The translations under genes and the position numbers were made by a program. Positions 63,512 through 64,000 of a stretch of 64,000 nt of DNA are shown here, in pieces. The DNA is from Polyangium aurulentum. GTDB taxonomy: Bacteria; Myxococcota_A; Polyangia; Polyangiales; Polyangiaceae. The notes below the pieces were generated by a model. That model ran no database searches. It was not told the DNA's origin and saw nothing but the letters and a program-made list of their open reading frames with translations. The DNA is taken from NCBI GenBank assembly GCA_945875545.1, contig CAMCKZ010000002.1:20526-84525 (forward strand), read 5' to 3'. The first letter of the stretch is position 1. Every line of letters begins with the position of its first letter.

Positions 63512-63823
63512 TCAGGACTTGATCTCGACGTCGACGCCGGCGCTGAGGTCGAGCTTCATGAGAGCGTCGAGCGTTTGCTGGGTGGGATCGATGATGTCGA
63601 TCACACGCTTGTGTGTCCTGATCTCGAACTGCTCACGGGATTTTTTGTCCACGTGAGGCCCGCGAAGGACGGTGTAACGAGAAATGGTCGTGGGCAGGGG
63701 TATTGGCCCTGCCACGCGAGCCCCAGTGCGCCTCGCCGTCTCCACGATGTCGCCAGTCGACTTGTCGAGGAGTTGGTGGTCGAAGGCACGGAGCCGGATG
63801 CGGATCTTCGTGGCGGTCGCCAT
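63512..63823 (-). CDS. rpsJ: 30S ribosomal protein S10
   Basis: 103 residues: [40 protein letters not shown] and [32 protein letters not shown]. First gene of the S10 operon; the next gene is rplD, not rplC. Confidence 0.98.
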   Translation of the reverse strand: MATATKIRIRLRAFDHQLLDKSTGDIVETARRTGARVAGPIPLPTTISRYTVLRGPHVDKKSREQFEIRTHKRVIDIIDPTQQTLDALMKLDLSAGVDVEIKS

Positions 63824-63849
63824 GTTTCTTTCCGATGGTGGTCGCCGAA

Positions 63850-64000
<151 letters not shown>

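Overview
The window is a GC-rich chromosomal segment that reads as a myxobacterium (phylum Myxococcota; Polyangiales-like is my guess, not proven). The reasons are several very large TPR proteins, an FHA protein with an AgmX/PglI-type C-terminal domain, an FHA-linked sigma-54 activator, OMP_myx-type beta-barrels and a MopE-type metal-binding insert. Most genes are packed with 1-4 base start/stop overlaps (ATGA, GTGA, TTGA).

Layout. (1) 1-2468, minus: an ABC-ATPase-like protein with a degenerate Walker A, a six-helix membrane protein, and an FHA/sigma-54 activator. (2) 2634-24008, minus: a 3348-residue TPR protein preceded by TPR lipoprotein, FHA/TonB-like protein, small exported protein, TPR lipoprotein, 1283-residue periplasmic TPR protein and a 578-residue periplasmic TPR protein. 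With the two plus-strand beta-barrels at 26998-29147 this resembles the Myxococcus xanthus Glt gliding and Nfs spore-coat trans-envelope machines (C-D-E-F-G-like genes, a giant GltI/AgmK-like gene, A/B-like barrels). (3) 24283-26896, plus: lipoprotein, YraN-family protein and FtsY, the last overlapping the first possible start of the barrel gene. (4) 29148-33463: an intergenic region rich in inverted repeats, a HEAT-like protein, a receptor-like membrane protein without output domain, a histone-deacetylase-family enzyme and tRNA-His. (5) 33586-41802: ACT-domain protein, HemQ with an N-terminal PCP-reductase-like domain, HAD phosphatase, then on the minus strand sulfatase-like protein, XerC-like recombinase, Xaa-Pro aminopeptidase and an HD phosphohydrolase. 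(6) 41942-47358, plus: a leucine catabolism (liu) operon with a perfect palindrome before its MerR regulator. (7) 47374-49484, minus: a PPC/DUF296 protein and an outer-membrane protein. (8) 49652-64000, minus: tuf, then the S10-spc-alpha ribosomal operons through rplQ, ending in a clear terminator.

Most notable: the Glt/Nfs-like cluster with its giant TPR protein whose tail looks like an M48 peptidase fold with HExxH changed to HMAMH; the clean absence of rplC between rpsJ and rplD; an 11-bp motif TGYAGAATRCA scattered far above chance in both strands and several reading frames; a 13-bp element found only 3' of genes; and the PCP-reductase-HemQ and MopE-sulfatase fusions. Functional names are from motif and context reading only; no database search was possible.
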